Below, in pieces: positions 42,613 through 51,298 of a stretch of DNA of 64,000 nt. Positions within the stretch are counted from its first letter, which is position 1; each line of letters starts with the position of its first letter. The notes under the pieces were generated by a model, which was not told the DNA's origin, searched no databases, and worked only from the letters and a program-made list of their open reading frames with translations. The translations under genes were made by a program, and so were the position numbers. The stretch is from NCBI RefSeq assembly GCF_946482605.1, contig NZ_CAMLSE010000041.1, positions 8,125-72,124 of the forward strand. Direction: 5' to 3'. Origin of the DNA: an uncultured Dyadobacter sp. GTDB taxonomy: Bacteria > Bacteroidota > Bacteroidia > Cytophagales > Spirosomataceae.

Positions 42613-45234
42613 ATGAAGCAGTTTTCCAACCTGGATCAAAACAGTGATAATCATACAAATCTTGAATGGGAACGGCAGCTGCTGCTCGATCTGGGCAACG
42701 ATATCACCAAAGTGCGCGACAAGAATGACCTGATCGTCCTGTTTTCGGATCGGATCAAGTCATTAATGCACTTTACACATACGATTGTGACCTTGATTGA
42801 CCGCAAGGATGAAACTTACAAACCATTTTTACTTGATCACCGCGCGTCAGCCATTAAGGACCACCCCGAATATGATGATATGGTCAAGGCATGTTTTCCG
42901 CTTGACGAGCCCTTCATCGAATCCGTTTTGGCAGCTGACGGGCCTGTTGACTTCCTTCTCGCCGATATTGTCGATGCCCCGCAAAGCCCGGCATTCCTGC
43001 GCGTAAATTTCGAGAAAGGTATCCGGCATGTGCTTATGACAACGCTGCGGACCGGTAACCAGCCGATCGGGTTTATCCATATTTACACCGATCAGGAAGG
43101 TGGTTTTCCGCAAGAATTCAAGGACATCGTTCAAAGGATTACCCCGCAATTGTCAAGCGCGGTTTCCAACATTATCAAAAACGAACAAATCCTGCAAAAG
43201 GAAAATGAAAAGTCATTTTTGCTTGATTTCAGCAATGAGATGACGGCTGTCCGGAGCCGGGAAGATCTGGCTATGGTCGTTAAAACAGCACTACGGAAGC
43301 TTAACCCTGATGGAGGCTATGTGATCCGCAAGATCAATGAAGATGGCGTGACGATGTCGGCATACCTGTATGATACCGGCGCTTCTACATTTGATTCAGT
43401 GTTGTTGGAGCGGGTACTTGCTGAGAAGTACCCGATCAATGACGGGCTGCAAAACCGCATCCTGGATAGTTATATTCCGTTGCTTTTCAATGTGGGCCGC
43501 GAGTTGCAGAGAGGCTACAATCTGTCCTACCTGGATCTTTGGGAAAACATGGGTTTCAAAACAATGGTCGGCATTGCATTGCGGAACGGCAATAGCAACA
43601 TCGGTCTGCTGTGGCTGAGCGTTGACGAGATCAATATTCCGATTTTGCAGGGCATCTGCTCGCAGATAGCTATTGCGATGGGCAACATTATGGCCAACGA
43701 GGACATTCTCCGCCGGCAGGCCGAGCAGCAGCTGATGCTCACGTTTTCGAACGATATTACCGGCGTTAAATCCAAATCCGACCTGGACCATGTGATTTCG
43801 AATGTTCTGCAGGGCCTGTTTCAAACCCGGATCGCTGTTATGTACCTGTTGGCGGAAGACCAGGTAATCCTGCGACCTTACCTTTTCGACCGGCAGTTTT
43901 TCCAGGAAACCGAGGTAGCTGAGCACGAAGAATTTTACTCTTTAAATATTTATGAGCAACATATAAAACTGGTCTTCGAAAGCAACCAGCCGATTTTGCT
44001 GGACATTGATGAAAACCTCGAAGCGAAGTGCCTGAAACTATCCGTCCAGCGTGAGCAGCGTGGAATTAATACTGTCTATGCATCGGCGCTGAGATTGGGT
44101 GAGCAGAACCTGGGCATGGTTTGGATGCTGGGGCGGCAAATCAGCGGGCCGCTTTTGCAAGGAATTTGTGCCCAGATTTCGACTGCAGTTTCCAATGTAC
44201 TGGCTAATGAGCAGATCCTGCGTTTGAAAAAGCAGCTGGAAGACGAAAACGATTATCTCAAACAGCAGCTCAATAGGGATTTTGAAGAGATTGTTGGCGG
44301 CAGTGAGGCGATGCAGCAGGTGTACCGGCTGATTTCCCTGGTGGCTGAAAGCAACTCGACGGTACTATTATTGGGCGAGACGGGAACTGGCAAGGAGCTG
44401 ATCGCGAAAGCCGTGCATACCGCGTCTTCCCGCAAAGAAAAGCTGATGATCAAGGTCAATTGCGCGGCTATGCCGGCGAGCCTGATCGAGAGCGAGTTGT
44501 TTGGCCATGAGCGCGGCGCATTCACCGGGGCCGTCGAGCGGCGCATAGGAAAATTCGAGCTGGCCAACAACAGCACGCTGTTTCTGGACGAGGTGGGGGA
44601 GATGCCGCTGGAAACACAGGTGAAGCTGCTGCGGGTTTTGCAGGAAAAGGAAATCGAACGTGTTGGCGGTAAGACCACCATCAAATTGAACGTCCGGATC
44701 ATCGCGGCCACCAACCGCGACCTGGAAGCGGAAGTAAAAGCGGGCCGTTTCCGCTCGGATCTGTATTACCGTTTGAATGTTTTCCCCATCAAGCTGCCGC
44801 CGCTTCGCGACCGCCGGGAAGATATCGAAAGCCTCGCCGGATTTTTCTTATCCAAATTCAGCAAAAGTATAGGCAAGAAAACCGTCAAGCTATCAGCCAA
44901 CGCGTTACGGCAGTTGCAGGCCTATTTGTGGCCGGGCAATGTGCGCGAGCTGGAACACCTGATTGAGCGCTCGGTGATACTGGCCACCGAGCCAATGATC
45001 CGCGAATTTTTCTTGCCACAGGCCAAAGGAGCAACGGCCGATGATCAGACGATGCCATCCGATTTATCATTAGAAGAAGTCGAGCGCATGCATATCATAC
45101 AGGTATTGCGGCGATGCGGCGGCAAAATTTCCGGCATCGGTGGTGCCGCTGAAATTTTAGGTATCCCCGGTAATACCCTTCATTCCAAAATGCGAAAGCT
45201 CGGCGTTTCAAAGGCCGATTACTACGCTCATTAA
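42613..45234 (+). CDS. Sigma-54-dependent activator with three GAF-like domains
   Basis: This is an 873-residue protein. Three GAF-like sensory segments (residues about 20-195, 200-370 and 375-545) share the repeated pattern of DLGNDITKVRDKNDL, DFSNEMTAVRSREDL and TFSNDITGVKSKSDL. The AAA+ domain has Walker A GETGTGKELIAKAVH, the sigma-54 contact GAFTGA in GHERGAFTGAVERR, and Walker B TLFLDEVGEMP. A Fis-type HTH ends the protein (ISGIGGAAEILGIPGNTLHS). A sigma-54-like promoter lies 130 bases downstream, ahead of the NmrA pair, its probable target. Confidence 0.93.
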   Translation: MKQFSNLDQNSDNHTNLEWERQLLLDLGNDITKVRDKNDLIVLFSDRIKSLMHFTHTIVTLIDRKDETYKPFLLDHRASAIKDHPEYDDMVKACFPLDEPFIESVLAADGPVDFLLADIVDAPQSPAFLRVNFEKGIRHVLMTTLRTGNQPIGFIHIYTDQEGGFPQEFKDIVQRITPQLSSAVSNIIKNEQILQKENEKSFLLDFSNEMTAVRSREDLAMVVKTALRKLNPDGGYVIRKINEDGVTMSAYLYDTGASTFDSVLLERVLAEKYPINDGLQNRILDSYIPLLFNVGRELQRGYNLSYLDLWENMGFKTMVGIALRNGNSNIGLLWLSVDEINIPILQGICSQIAIAMGNIMANEDILRRQAEQQLMLTFSNDITGVKSKSDLDHVISNVLQGLFQTRIAVMYLLAEDQVILRPYLFDRQFFQETEVAEHEEFYSLNIYEQHIKLVFESNQPILLDIDENLEAKCLKLSVQREQRGINTVYASALRLGEQNLGMVWMLGRQISGPLLQGICAQISTAVSNVLANEQILRLKKQLEDENDYLKQQLNRDFEEIVGGSEAMQQVYRLISLVAESNSTVLLLGETGTGKELIAKAVHTASSRKEKLMIKVNCAAMPASLIESELFGHERGAFTGAVERRIGKFELANNSTLFLDEVGEMPLETQVKLLRVLQEKEIERVGGKTTIKLNVRIIAATNRDLEAEVKAGRFRSDLYYRLNVFPIKLPPLRDRREDIESLAGFFLSKFSKSIGKKTVKLSANALRQLQAYLWPGNVRELEHLIERSVILATEPMIREFFLPQAKGATADDQTMPSDLSLEEVERMHIIQVLRRCGGKISGIGGAAEILGIPGNTLHSKMRKLGVSKADYYAH

Positions 45235-45269
45235 GTCCTTTCACCAGTTAGGACGTTTCGTCCATTCTC

Positions 45270-45316
45270 ATCAAATAAGATGATGCTTTTGATGTTTTCA
45301 CTAAATACGGTGAAAA
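45270..45316. promoter_or_regulatory. Two dyads upstream of the sigma-54-like promoter (possible activator sites)
   Basis: CATCAAA and TTTGATG form one imperfectly spaced dyad (about 45270-45294) and TTTTCAC/GTGAAAA another (45295-45301 and 45310-45316). They lie about 50-100 bases upstream of the GG-GC element, the usual range for activator binding sites. Confidence 0.45.
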
Positions 45317-45366
45317 TGAGAAATGTTTGGTTTTTATATATTATTGATAATCAGGTCATTAAATGT

Positions 45367-45384
45367 TTGGCATTGAAATGGCAA
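45367..45384 (+). promoter_or_regulatory. Sigma-54-like promoter of the NmrA pair
   Basis: TTTGGCATTGAAATGGCAAG-type sequence: GG at 45369-45370 and GC at 45381-45382 are exactly 10 bases apart, as in -24/-12 promoters. The start point would be near 45394, 36 bases before the ATG of the first oxidoreductase gene. The adjacent activator gene supports the call. Confidence 0.6.
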
Positions 45385-45429
45385 GTTTAGGATCATCTGT
45401 AAGATTTTAAACTTAAACATTTCAGAATT

Positions 45430-46170
45430 ATGAAGATTGTCATTGTAGGCGGTACGGGGTTAATCGGAACAAGGGTTAGCGAAAAACTGCGGGTGTTGGG
45501 CCATCAGGTAGTCGTAGCCGCTCCTTCGACGGGCATTAATGCATTGACGGGCGAAGGCCTAGCTGAGGCCATGAAAGATGCCGAGGTGGTCGTCGATCTG
45601 TCTAACTCGGCTTCTCCCGAGGAAGATACGGCCATCAATTTCTTCCGCGCAGCAGGTAGAAACCTGGCTGCGGCAGAAATTGCTGCCGGAGTGAAACATC
45701 ACCTGATCCTATCGATCGTAGGAACCGACCGGGCCTTGTACATCGGTTATCTGCGCGCCAAAAAAGAGCAGGAGGATATCATCAAAGAATCCGGCATCCC
45801 GTACACGATCATCCGCGCTACGCAGTTCCACGAACATATCACAACTTTGATTGCGGTGCAATCCGACGAGGAGGCCATCCACATTTCCACCGTGGACTAC
45901 CAGCCCATTGCGGCAGCAGACGTGGCCGCATTGGTTACCCGGCTTGCATTGGAAGCACCCAAAAACACGACAGTGGAAATCGCAGGGCCTGACCTGGCGC
46001 CCATGAACGAGTTTGTAAGCCAATACCTTTCTGTCAAAGGCGGGGAAAAGCCCTTGGTCGCTAACGACGAGAATAAGTACATGTTCTTCGAAATCCCCAA
46101 ATCCCTTTTGGTCCCTCAGGGCGATTTTTACCCTGGCGCAATCCGGTTCGGCGACTGGATTAAGGGATAA
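45430..46170 (+). CDS. NmrA/SDR-like NAD(P)-binding oxidoreductase, copy 1
   Basis: This is a 246-residue protein with the Rossmann motif IVGGTGLIGTRV and the segment SGIPYTIIRATQFHEHITTL, as in NmrA-like and atypical SDR proteins. It shares its length and most motifs with the next gene (INALTGEGL, VVVDLSNS, IVEIAGP-type end), so they arose by tandem duplication. It is expressed from the sigma-54-like promoter upstream. Confidence 0.9.
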   Translation: MKIVIVGGTGLIGTRVSEKLRVLGHQVVVAAPSTGINALTGEGLAEAMKDAEVVVDLSNSASPEEDTAINFFRAAGRNLAAAEIAAGVKHHLILSIVGTDRALYIGYLRAKKEQEDIIKESGIPYTIIRATQFHEHITTLIAVQSDEEAIHISTVDYQPIAAADVAALVTRLALEAPKNTTVEIAGPDLAPMNEFVSQYLSVKGGEKPLVANDENKYMFFEIPKSLLVPQGDFYPGAIRFGDWIKG

Positions 46171-46209
46171 TCAAATCCATTCATTTCAATTAATTCACAA
46201 CCAGAAATC

Positions 46210-46965
46210 ATGAAAATTGTAATCATAGGCGGTACGGGCCTGATCGGCTCCAACGTCACTAAAAAGCTTCGCCAGCTTGGCCATACTGTCATTGCCGGAT
46301 CACCTTCCACCGGTATTAATGCACTTACAGGCGAGGGGCTTTCGGATGCATTGGAAAACACGGACGTGGTCGTCGACCTTTCCAACTCTCCTTCATTTGA
46401 GGACGGTCCGGCCATCCAGTTTTTTCAGACCGTGGGCCGCAACATTTTGTCGGCTGAGTTGAATGCAGGTATCAAACATCATGTAGCTTTATCCATTGTG
46501 GGTGCACACCTGATGGAAGGCATGGGTTATATGCGGGCGAAGAGAATTCAGGAAGACTTGGTAAAAAGCTCCGGTGTGCCCTACACGATCGTCCGCAGCA
46601 CCCAATTCCAGGAATTTGTACCGACTATTGCTGCGGGAGGCACACAGGGGAATGAAGTTCATGTCTCACATATTGATTTCCAGCCCATTGCCGCCGAGGA
46701 GGTGGCGCTATTCATCGCCCGGTTTGCGATATCTGAGCCTGCGAACGGAATTGTCGAGATTGCGGGCCCTGTCCGTGGGCCTATGAGTGAATTCGTGGAA
46801 GCTTATGTGAAGGCCAATGACGCAGGCAAATCGGTGATCGCCAACGACAGCAGTGAGTATTTCGGCCTGGCCGTGCCGACATCGACCTTGGTACCGGAAG
46901 GAAATGCGTACCTGGGTGAAACCCGGTTTCAGGAATATCTTCGGTCTATTTCGCCCCAGGCCTGA
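46210..46965 (+). CDS. NmrA/SDR-like NAD(P)-binding oxidoreductase, copy 2
   Basis: This 251-residue protein has Rossmann motif IIGGTGLIGSNVTKK and SGVPYTIVRSTQFQEFVPTI. It is the tandem paralogue of the upstream gene, 39 bases apart, so both are likely co-transcribed. Differences concentrate around residues 100-115, which may mean different substrates. Confidence 0.9.
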   Translation: MKIVIIGGTGLIGSNVTKKLRQLGHTVIAGSPSTGINALTGEGLSDALENTDVVVDLSNSPSFEDGPAIQFFQTVGRNILSAELNAGIKHHVALSIVGAHLMEGMGYMRAKRIQEDLVKSSGVPYTIVRSTQFQEFVPTIAAGGTQGNEVHVSHIDFQPIAAEEVALFIARFAISEPANGIVEIAGPVRGPMSEFVEAYVKANDAGKSVIANDSSEYFGLAVPTSTLVPEGNAYLGETRFQEYLRSISPQA

Positions 46966-46995
46966 CATCTTTCCAATTTTTAAATTGTCCTGATC

Positions 46996-47028
46996 ATGCA
47001 CGTTCGGTAGCTGCTATCGAACGTGCAT
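46996..47028 (+). terminator. Terminator of the NmrA operon
   Basis: ATGCACGTTCG pairs with CGAACGTGCAT, with a further inner pairing GTAGC/GCTAT including one G-T pair. A short T-run follows. It lies 31 bases after the second oxidoreductase gene. Confidence 0.7.
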
Positions 47029-47053
47029 TTTAACAACTTCAAATGCGTATTCC

Positions 47054-47674
47054 ATGAACATTCAAAACGATAGAAGGGCATTGGTAAAATCCCTGCATTA
47101 CATATCCGGAGTTACATTGTCGGTTTTTATAGCATTTCACTTACTAAACCATCTCTTTGCACTGGATGGACCAGCAAAACATATCCAGATCATGGAGCAG
47201 TTCCGGCTCGTTTACAGACATCCGGTCGTGGAAACGCTGCTATTGCTGGTCGTTTTCTTTCAGATTGTTACTGGCATCAGACTGATTTACAAACGGGATG
47301 CCCGGGCCATTGCCGAGAAGATCCAGGTATATTCGGGTCTTTATCTTTCTTTTTTTCTTATTGCGCACGTGGGCGCAGTTCTTTCCGGGCGGTACATCGA
47401 ACACCTGGACACCAATTTCTATTTTGCAGCGGCTGGGCTTAACTATTATCCTGCGACCTTCATTTTTATACCCTACTATTTCCTGGCCGTGGCCTCAATC
47501 AGTTTGCACGTTTCCGCCATTCATTATTTGAAGACTAAATCGAAACCAGCGGCAGTTGGTATTGCTGTCGTTGGGATAGTGACTTCATTTATTATCATAC
47601 TAGCCTTTACGGATAGCTTTAAGTGGCTTGACATGCCACTACCGTATGAGCAGTTCATTAGGACGTTAATTTGA
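47054..47674 (+). CDS. Polytopic membrane protein, cytochrome b-like
   Basis: This is a 206-residue protein with five hydrophobic segments: ISGVTLSVFIAFHLLNHLF, VETLLLLVVFFQIVTGIRLI, YSGLYLSFFLIAHVGAVLS, FIFIPYYFLAVASISLHVSA and AVGIAVVGIVTSFIIILAF. His residues in the first, third and fourth segments could bind haem, as in succinate dehydrogenase-type cytochrome b, but no partner subunits are present. It lies downstream of the NmrA terminator, so it is probably independent. Confidence 0.6.
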   Translation: MNIQNDRRALVKSLHYISGVTLSVFIAFHLLNHLFALDGPAKHIQIMEQFRLVYRHPVVETLLLLVVFFQIVTGIRLIYKRDARAIAEKIQVYSGLYLSFFLIAHVGAVLSGRYIEHLDTNFYFAAAGLNYYPATFIFIPYYFLAVASISLHVSAIHYLKTKSKPAAVGIAVVGIVTSFIIILAFTDSFKWLDMPLPYEQFIRTLI

Positions 47675-48017
47675 ATCATCACAAAAACTATAAGTGCTAC
47701 ATTAGCGATCATATTAAGGACGATTCCCGATGATAGATTATGTCTATGATACTACTACGCTAATTTATCCGGTCGTTTTTCCGTACTCACTGGGCCGGTT
47801 ACTAAGTGTGAAAAGATGCCCCTTGAAAAAAGTTGCATTACGGCCAGCGCAGCCATTCAAAATCGGATGGGATCGAGGGCAAAAAGAGCTGGGAGCCCAG
47901 CGCGCACTTTTAACGAACTTTAAGGTTGTGCCGGAGAAGGCTTCGCGCCGATAACAACTAAAGGATAAGTGCCCACTTCTATTTTTGCAATAAAGTAAAT
48001 AGGACACTGCTAATCCT
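47675..48017. other. Intergenic region with AraC-tail-like fragment
   Basis: The minus-strand codons at 47765-47788 read EYGKTTG followed by a stop (TAA at 47765-47767), one of four such fragments in this section. Nothing else is recognisable. Confidence 0.4.
47765..47798 (-). repeat. AraC-tail-like dispersed repeat, copy A
   Basis: It contains the core GGTCGTTTTTCCGTACTC, similar to copies B, C and D. On the minus strand it reads PSEYGKTTG and stop, like the end of AraC-type regulators. Confidence 0.5.
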
Positions 48018-48545
48018 CTATGCCAGTTTCTTTCTCATTAGTACGTCGGTCTGGACATCATCACCAAATTGGAAGATGTGCGTGTCAAAGGCGACAAAAC
48101 CATTCTTTTCATAAAACCGGATGGCCTTCGGATTTTCTTCCCAGACACCCAGCCAAAGAAGAGTTTTGTTTTCCTGGCGGGCGACAGTCAGTGCCTGCTC
48201 ATAGAGTTGTTGCCCAACGTTTTTACCGTGGTAGGCATTCTTGACGTAAATGCGTTCAATTTCGAGGGCGGTTTCGCCCAGTGGCTCTGTCTGCGCCTCG
48301 CCCGTATTGATTTTCAAATACCCGACGGGGGCGCCGCCCTTCCAGGCAATGTAAAATTGGGAATCGGGATGGCTCAGCTCTGTTAAGACTTTCGCATCAC
48401 TAAAATTTTCCTGTAGATATTTCTGCATGTCTTCGTCGGTGTTGGCTTCGGCGAAGGTTTCAAAAAAGGTTTCCCGTGCGATCTGTTGCACCGTCGACAG
48501 ATCACCTATTGTAGCTTTATGAATCGTTATTTGCTCCATGTTCAC
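48018..48545 (-). CDS. GNAT-family acetyltransferase
   Basis: This is a 175-residue protein with the GNAT core: IERIYVKNAYHGKNVGQQLY (acetyl-CoA loop) and NPKAIRFYEKNGFVAFDTH. The substrate is unknown. It is a single gene with no partner; the downstream region carries the AraC-tail-like repeat. Confidence 0.88.
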   Translation of the reverse strand: MNMEQITIHKATIGDLSTVQQIARETFFETFAEANTDEDMQKYLQENFSDAKVLTELSHPDSQFYIAWKGGAPVGYLKINTGEAQTEPLGETALEIERIYVKNAYHGKNVGQQLYEQALTVARQENKTLLWLGVWEENPKAIRFYEKNGFVAFDTHIFQFGDDVQTDVLMRKKLA

Positions 48546-48902
48546 CCGTTATTTTTGGAGGATGGTGTCGTTTACATCCGCCGTATTACATTGACCCCAA
48601 ATCTAGCGCATGATTGGACTGTTACAATAGTCCGTTTTCAACACAGTTAGTCGTCCAATATACTTTCAAGTCTGAATCATTCGGCGCGCCCGCCGTGTTA
48701 GCTGCTGCATCAGATGTTTAGCATGCGACTACGGACTATACAATCTTATCCTTTCAAAAAATTCGGTGGTTTTTCTGTATTTCAACGGCACGGAGGAGTA
48801 ATAAAAATTCAAGTCCTTGATTATGGTGGAATCTTGCACCATTAATCATTTCCAACTACTGAGCTGCGACGTTCCAGCAGTATTACATCGCGCCAGATCC
48901 CA
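48546..48902. other. Intergenic region with AraC-tail-like fragment
   Basis: Copy B of the dispersed repeat lies at 48761-48789 and its similarity to copy D extends upstream to about 48738. No gene is seen in the rest. Confidence 0.4.
48738..48789 (-). repeat. AraC-tail-like dispersed repeat, copy B
   Basis: It contains GGTGGTTTTTCTGTA and flanks similar to copy D over about 45 bases. The minus strand reads KYRKTTEFFER without a stop. Confidence 0.5.
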
Positions 48903-49340
48903 TTACGTTTTCCAAGCTTTTTCACGGTAGCCGACTTGCCGGAAACCATGCCGCTCGTGAAGTGCAATGCTCGCTTTGTTTTCCGGGAATATCTGCGCTT
49001 GTAACGTCCAGAAACCGAGTTTTTCGCTTAGCGACACCAGGTCTGATAAAAGCGTCCGGCCAACACCGCGCCCGTGAAATTCCGGATCAATGTAGATGCT
49101 TGTTTCAGCCACGCCGCCATACACGCACCGGCCGGAAACAGCAGATAAAAATGCCCATCCAATAACCTGGCCGTTTTCTTCGGCCACAAGCTGCGGCTGG
49201 GCAAGAAACTTTGCTTTCAGCCCATCGACTTCCGGCGCTTGTGTCTCGTATGTCGCATCACCGGTATCAATGCCCATCTGGTAAATCTGTTATACCTGTG
49301 GCCAGTCCGATGCAACAAGGGGACGAATATTTAAAGCCAT
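48903..49340 (-). pseudogene. ArsN1-like GNAT acetyltransferase interrupted by an in-frame stop
   Basis: The start ATG at 49340 overlaps the arsC stop (TAATG). Codons 1-16 read MALNIRPLVASDWPQV, then TAA at 49292-49290, then QIYQMGIDTGDATYETQAPE in the same frame. The remainder carries the GNAT core (YIDPEFHGRGVGRTLLSDLV, NKASIALHERHGFRQVG). This pattern fits ArsN1-type N-acetyltransferases acting on organoarsenicals such as arsinothricin, and the arsenic context agrees. A restart at the ATG at 49277 would yield a protein lacking its first strand. It is likely inactive unless readthrough or restart occurs. Confidence 0.75.
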
Positions 49341-49753
49341 TATGCAGGTAGTTTTTCATGGATAAATTCGCGGCTGTACTCTTTGATTTCATCCCGAACC
49401 CTACGGAATGACGTTACCAGGTCTTCACCTGGCGTATGGCCTGGATCAGAAAAACTATGGTGGAACAACTCACCCGCAGACGGGAAATAAGGGCATTGCT
49501 CAGTTGCATTATCGCAAACCGTGATCACAAAGTCGAAAGCGACGCCGGTATATTCGTCGGCATGGTTCGACGTGTGATGCGAGATATCAAGACCATCTTC
49601 CGCCATTACCTGGATGGCAACCGGGTTTACACCTTTGGGATCTACACCGGCGCTATATACTTCTGCGCGGTCACCTGCAAAATACTGTAAATACCCTTGC
49701 GCCAATTGGCTGCGAGCTGAATTGCCCGTGCATAATACTAAAATTCGCTTCAT
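49340..49753 (-). CDS. arsC: Arsenate reductase, LMW phosphatase type (thioredoxin-linked)
   Basis: The start at 49753 (MKRILVLCTGNSARSQ) gives 137 residues. The P-loop CTGNSAR, the later VITVCDNATEQCPYFP with two Cys, and FSDPGHTPG (DP motif) are those of the LMW-phosphatase-type arsenate reductase. The enzyme reduces arsenate to arsenite. It sits in the order arsR, DUF6428, arsC, arsN-like, overlapping the start of the last. No efflux pump gene follows in the window. Confidence 0.9.
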   Translation of the reverse strand: MKRILVLCTGNSARSQLAQGYLQYFAGDRAEVYSAGVDPKGVNPVAIQVMAEDGLDISHHTSNHADEYTGVAFDFVITVCDNATEQCPYFPSAGELFHHSFSDPGHTPGEDLVTSFRRVRDEIKEYSREFIHEKLPA

Positions 49754-49772
49754 ACTGGTAATTGATTGATAA

Positions 49773-50357
49773 TTAGCAACAGCCGGAACCCGGTTTGCAT
49801 GCAGCGCCATCAGCACCGGCAACTTCCAATTCTTCTTTTTCAGGAGTCGGGCCACAGCAGGACGCGGCCGCAGGACCCGTCCCGCATGATTGATCGCGTG
49901 TTAGTGCTTTGCACTGCGTAAAATCCGGAGCTAGATTGACAATGAAGCTATCACCTTCGGGCAAAAGCTCACTTGGGTACATTTGGCGCGTATCAAATTT
50001 TGAATTGCCAAACTCGATTTTCACAACCGCATTCGGATTAAGCGGTAACGACTTTTCAACCAGGCTCACAATTTTAAGTGCTTTGCTGACCAGCATCGAC
50101 CGCTCGGTTTCACTTACCGGTGGCTCCCACAGCTGCACGATTACCTCCGTCCAGCTATTCATTACACCACCACAATCGACCGAAACAATCGGTGCCTGTT
50201 TGATTTCGGTGATGTGAAATGATCGGTTAACAAACTTGCCTGCTTCATATTGGAATTGCAGGTGCAGGTCAGGATTTTCTTCGAGCGTGCTTTTGAAAGC
50301 CTGCCAGGTGAGCGCACCCGGGGTCATTGAGTTCAACTGATTGCTCATAGCTATCAT
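49773..50357 (-). CDS. DUF6428-like protein of the arsenic operon with Cys-rich tail
   Basis: This is a 194-residue soluble protein. The body (LTWQAFKSTLEENPDLHLQF and FVNRSFHITEIKQAP) corresponds to DUF6428 proteins that accompany Bacteroidota arsenic genes. The last 60 residues are Cys-rich (QSCGTGPAAASCCGPTPEKE, then ACKPGSGCC), suited to bind arsenite or metals. It lies between arsR and arsC, 19 bases before arsC, with its own ArsR-like box upstream. Function is unknown; metalloid handling is inferred. Confidence 0.75.
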   Translation of the reverse strand: MIAMSNQLNSMTPGALTWQAFKSTLEENPDLHLQFQYEAGKFVNRSFHITEIKQAPIVSVDCGGVMNSWTEVIVQLWEPPVSETERSMLVSKALKIVSLVEKSLPLNPNAVVKIEFGNSKFDTRQMYPSELLPEGDSFIVNLAPDFTQCKALTRDQSCGTGPAAASCCGPTPEKEELEVAGADGAACKPGSGCC

Positions 50358-50363
50358 TGTTAT

Positions 50364-50379
50364 AATGTAATATTACGAT
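50364..50379. promoter_or_regulatory. ArsR-like operator box upstream of DUF6428 gene
   Basis: The box AATGTAATATTACGAT has a perfect 10-bp palindromic centre (GTAATATTAC). It shares the 11-base core AATATTACGAT with the box upstream of arsR. It lies 6 bases before the DUF6428 start, in the gap after arsR. Confidence 0.65.
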
Positions 50380-50403
50380 TGATTTGCACAAAAAAATACT
50401 CGC

Positions 50404-50733
50404 TTAGTTACAGCAAGTCACTCCCTCAAAGGATTCTAGGATCGAGCCGAATGCTTGCCGAGCTTCTTCCCACACCGGAGGATTAATGCAGTAGCAGACA
50501 CGGGGCGGGTTAATTTCTCCCTGGATAATGCCGATACGTTTCAGCTCCTTCAAATGCTGAGAAACCGTCGCCTGGGCAAGTTCCAGTTCATCCACCAGGT
50601 CACCGCAAACGCAAGCTTTACGAGCAATCAGCAGCTGCAAAATTGCTACCCGTGCCGGGTGTGCAAATGCTTTTGCCAGATCCGCAATGCGGTTCTGTTG
50701 CTCAGTGAATATCTGTGTCTTCGTAACTCCCAT
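50404..50733 (-). CDS. arsR: ArsR-family metalloregulator
   Basis: This is a 109-residue protein with the ArsR winged HTH ([40 protein letters not shown]). Cys residues at [11 protein letters not shown] match the ELCVCD-type metal site of arsenic sensors, and another pair ends the protein (VTCCN). It represses the operon until arsenite binds. It is the first gene of the minus-strand ars cluster. Confidence 0.92.
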   Translation of the reverse strand: MGVTKTQIFTEQQNRIADLAKAFAHPARVAILQLLIARKACVCGDLVDELELAQATVSQHLKELKRIGIIQGEINPPRVCYCINPPVWEEARQAFGSILESFEGVTCCN

Positions 50734-50760
50734 GATGCAAACATAATGGAAAAAAGAGAT

Positions 50761-50776
50761 ATCGCAATATTACGAT
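50761..50776. promoter_or_regulatory. ArsR-like operator box upstream of arsR
   Basis: ATCGCAATATTACGAT is a palindrome with one mismatched pair. It is 28 bases upstream of the arsR start and shares AATATTACGAT with the second box. Confidence 0.65.
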
Positions 50777-50831
50777 GGGTGATTTATCGGTAAAGCCACA
50801 TAACTATTAGTTATAAGCACGAGACAAAGAT

Positions 50832-50864
50832 TTATCCGGTGGTTTTTCTGTACTCTGCCGGCCG
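50832..50864 (-). repeat. AraC-tail-like dispersed repeat, copy C
   Basis: The minus strand reads RPAEYRKTTG followed by TAA (50832-50834), as in AraC-family C-termini. No other AraC sequence is adjacent. Confidence 0.5.
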
Positions 50865-50926
50865 TGATATCATTTATTCTAAGGAAATTGATCATCTGTC
50901 GCCCTCATACGGATTTTTGATCGTTA

Positions 50927-51271
50927 TCATCGGAGCTTTGCGGAAGTGACTATAAAGGGTACAGGTGTTAAATTCTTTTTTTCTAGTTCCTTTGAAGTCA
51001 AAAAATAGCCCGTCACGTAGACAGCTAAACTATCTTGCATAAATTGTTTGGGAATATTGCACCCGCCCCAAGCAACGCCATTAGATGCTATCAGTTGGCA
51101 ACCGATTGCTAATCCACTGCTGAGTTGCACCGTTACTGGCGCATCAACAATATATTCATCACGGGTTAACCCTTCAAATCCGTAACAGCCATACGCCTCT
51201 GAACTTATTTTGTCTTCCTTGCAATTTAGCAAACCCAACATGCATACACTAGCGAGTACAAAGCGTTTCAT
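50927..51271 (-). CDS. Small lipoprotein of unknown function
   Basis: The start at 51271 (MKRFVLASVCMLGLLNC) gives a lipobox ending in Cys and a mature part of about 98 residues with several Cys (YGCYGFEG, IGCQLIAS, GGCNIPKQF), possibly in disulfides. No family is recognised. It stands alone between two repeat-bearing gaps. Confidence 0.65.
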   Translation of the reverse strand: MKRFVLASVCMLGLLNCKEDKISSEAYGCYGFEGLTRDEYIVDAPVTVQLSSGLAIGCQLIASNGVAWGGCNIPKQFMQDSLAVYVTGYFLTSKELEKKNLTPVPFIVTSAKLR

Positions 51272-51298
51272 AAGTCGGTTAGTTAGATGATTCTTCAA

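Noticed and set aside
42495..42613. Search for a sigma-54 promoter before the NTF2-like gene
   Set aside because: No GG-N10-GC pair with correct spacing was found on the minus strand.
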